Shown here in pieces: positions 62,675 through 64,000 of a stretch of DNA of 64,000 nucleotides. The DNA lies in contig NC_135037.1 in assembly GCF_051020975.1 (NCBI RefSeq), forward strand, positions 4,092,001-4,156,000, written 5' to 3'. The notes below the pieces were generated by a model that worked only from the letters and a program-made list of their open reading frames with translations, did not search any database and had not been told where the DNA came from. Both the position numbers and the translations under genes were made by a program. The stretch is from Osmia lignaria lignaria (taxonomy: Eukaryota > Arthropoda > Insecta > Hymenoptera > Megachilidae). Each line of letters begins with the position of its first letter. Within the stretch, counting starts at the first letter, position 1.

Positions 62675-64000
62675 GTAAGTGACGATTGCCTTGTTCCCTT
62701 TGGCCTATTATGCGCGATCGACGCAATCCGCGGATCTAGGCGAGAACGGGTTTCGAAGCCGTCCATACACGACGATCTTACCCCTGGCTGTAGGTCGCCT
62801 CGAATTCTAACGAGTTCAGCGAAAAGTTTATGAGGCGAGGTGGAATCCTTGCAACGACGGAGAAAGCCAATTGAATGCCAATTGGCGATGGTAAACTTTT
62901 CATTGAAATTTTGTTGCATTAATTAATTGTTAATTGTTAATTTTGGGGGCGTAAAATTAATCTAAATTAAATGAAATTCAAAAGTCATTTATTTATTCTC
63001 TGTCTGATTTTATAAATATTCTTAATGCAAGATAACTGGTGCTCTATATTCTCCTCTAACAACTTCATATTCCTTAAAGGAACACTTTATCAAATTCATC
63101 ATAATTTCTTTCTATACTAATACACGCATTCATAGATAAAATTGGAAAGTTATCCCCATCTAAAAGATCAATTATTCCTTTCCTACTATCGTTACTACAA
63201 CTGCATGATTACATATAATGTATTACATAGTATCAAGGAAATGAATACAAGCAAACGACTCCAAGATCATTTTGATTTTTACCCCGTTTAGATTAACTAT
63301 TACGTAGTATAAGTGCAGTAAGAGCATTAATCTATCCGTTTCGACATTCGACATCCCTCTCGGCATCTCGACTTCCTCCGCGACGCGGCAACGATTTTCC
63401 AAGCGGTTTGCGATCCTGAATAATTCCGTCGGGCGAACCAGTTCTCCCCCTCTGTTATATCGCGTTGATTGCGGTAACGATATATCCCGTAGGTGAGTAT
63501 GTAGTAAGTACTAAGCAAATTCAGCGACGGTAGTCCACTTTCTCGTTTACAACGGAGTCACGTTTAGCCGGACGACTTGTACGCGTGTGTCGTGTCGACA
63601 TCGGTCTGAATAAAGCCGGTTACATTAGGAAATGGAAGAATGAGATCTTGGAGAGGAATACTGTTGCGCTGTCTCGACAAAGATTTATTTTAAAATAATG
63701 CAAGCTACTAGTAGATGTATTCATGGATGAAGAGTCCATTTTCATCGCTCTGGATCTGAGTAGTTTATAAGTAATTAGCTTGGAAGATGAATAATTTTTA
63801 ATATTTAATTATTTTTATCAAAGGGGCTCTTAATATGAGAAACTTGGAACCAAGGAATAGAATTTTTCCTAATCAGAAATATTTTACACTTTCATCAGTT
63901 ACCATTGTAGAAAAATAAACTCAATAAAAGATTTCTGCAATCCAAACTTAGCTGACCCATTTTCAAGATAATACTTTTTAAAATAAAATTCAATAAAATT
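62675..64000 (+). other. Start of intron 3 of the USP53/54 gene
   Basis: The intron begins with a perfect GTAAGT donor and runs to the window edge. A CpG-rich patch at about 63330-63620 may be regulatory. No exon with the next part of the catalytic domain is visible. Confidence 0.7.

Larger units (their letters stand above)
7200..64000 (+). other. ec: Locus span: USP53/USP54-family ubiquitin-specific protease gene (echinus relative), 5' part
   Basis: This is the inferred span of the gene from its candidate leader exon to the right edge. The recognised coding exons are 15346-15576, 50421-50513 and 62540-62674. Together they give 153 residues covering the Cys box, the adjoining CxxC-containing segment and the MDDAAECF box of the peptidase C19 domain. 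The remainder of the domain (His box) and the long C-terminal tail of the family lie beyond 64000. In Drosophila the USP53/54 homologue echinus is needed for eye interommatidial cell sorting and death. In vertebrates USP53/54 were long annotated as inactive and more recently reported as K63-chain-directed enzymes. Confidence 0.7.

Noticed and set aside
1..64000. CRISPR arrays, bacterial operons, integrated viral genes or full transposases
   Set aside because: No spaced identical repeats of CRISPR type, no prokaryotic gene layout, and no long frame resembling transposase, reverse transcriptase or capsid was seen.

Overview
This window looks like insect nuclear DNA, most likely Hymenoptera and perhaps a bee. 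It is AT-rich but scattered with CpG-rich islands. Genes are split by long introns with GT..AG boundaries, and there are many short, mostly palindromic non-autonomous transposon copies. Only a small fraction is coding. The order-level call is an inference from composition and layout.

Three genes can be supported. (1) On the minus strand at 3988-5604 is a two-exon, seven-transmembrane rhodopsin-class receptor of about 415 residues with atypical family motifs. Its cytoplasmic tail contains a stretch resembling a minisatellite found 20 kb away. (2) A tRNA-Glu (anticodon CTC) lies at 12065-12136. (3) On the plus strand is the 5' part of a USP53/USP54-family ubiquitin-specific protease gene, the relative of Drosophila echinus. 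It fills the rest of the window and runs off the right edge. Its three recognised coding exons are at 15346-15576 (Cys box), 50421-50513 and 62540-62674. All joins are phase 0, and the introns are about 34.8 kb and 12.0 kb.

Layout: 1-3987 holds no recognised gene. The receptor occupies 3988-5604. At 5605-7200 is a divergent intergenic stretch, followed by a CpG-rich candidate promoter and leader exon of the protease gene ending at a donor at 7495. The 5' intron (7495-15320) carries the tRNA gene. Intron 1 (15577-50420) holds most of the repeats, E-box clusters, and a second candidate promoter with a short coding first exon (45293-45373). Intron 2 (50514-62539) holds another CpG-rich domain and a third candidate first exon (58514-58699). 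Intron 3 begins at 62675.

The most interesting possibility is a nested-promoter design for the protease. Three coding first exons all end in phase 0. The two inner ones would produce proteins lacking the Cys box, and the innermost would also lack the second catalytic-domain exon. These would be deubiquitinase-dead or pseudo-enzyme isoforms carrying different N termini (basic or acidic). This rests on reading frames and splice-site appearance and needs transcript evidence.

Repeats fall into several short families seen in two or more copies: a TTAA-bounded family (about eight copies), a TA-bounded family ending CTCTCGTTATATTGCC, a family with CAGTGGCGTAACTA-like ends, a long foldback, a Tc1/mariner-like element and several tandem arrays. 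No transposase gene was recognised.
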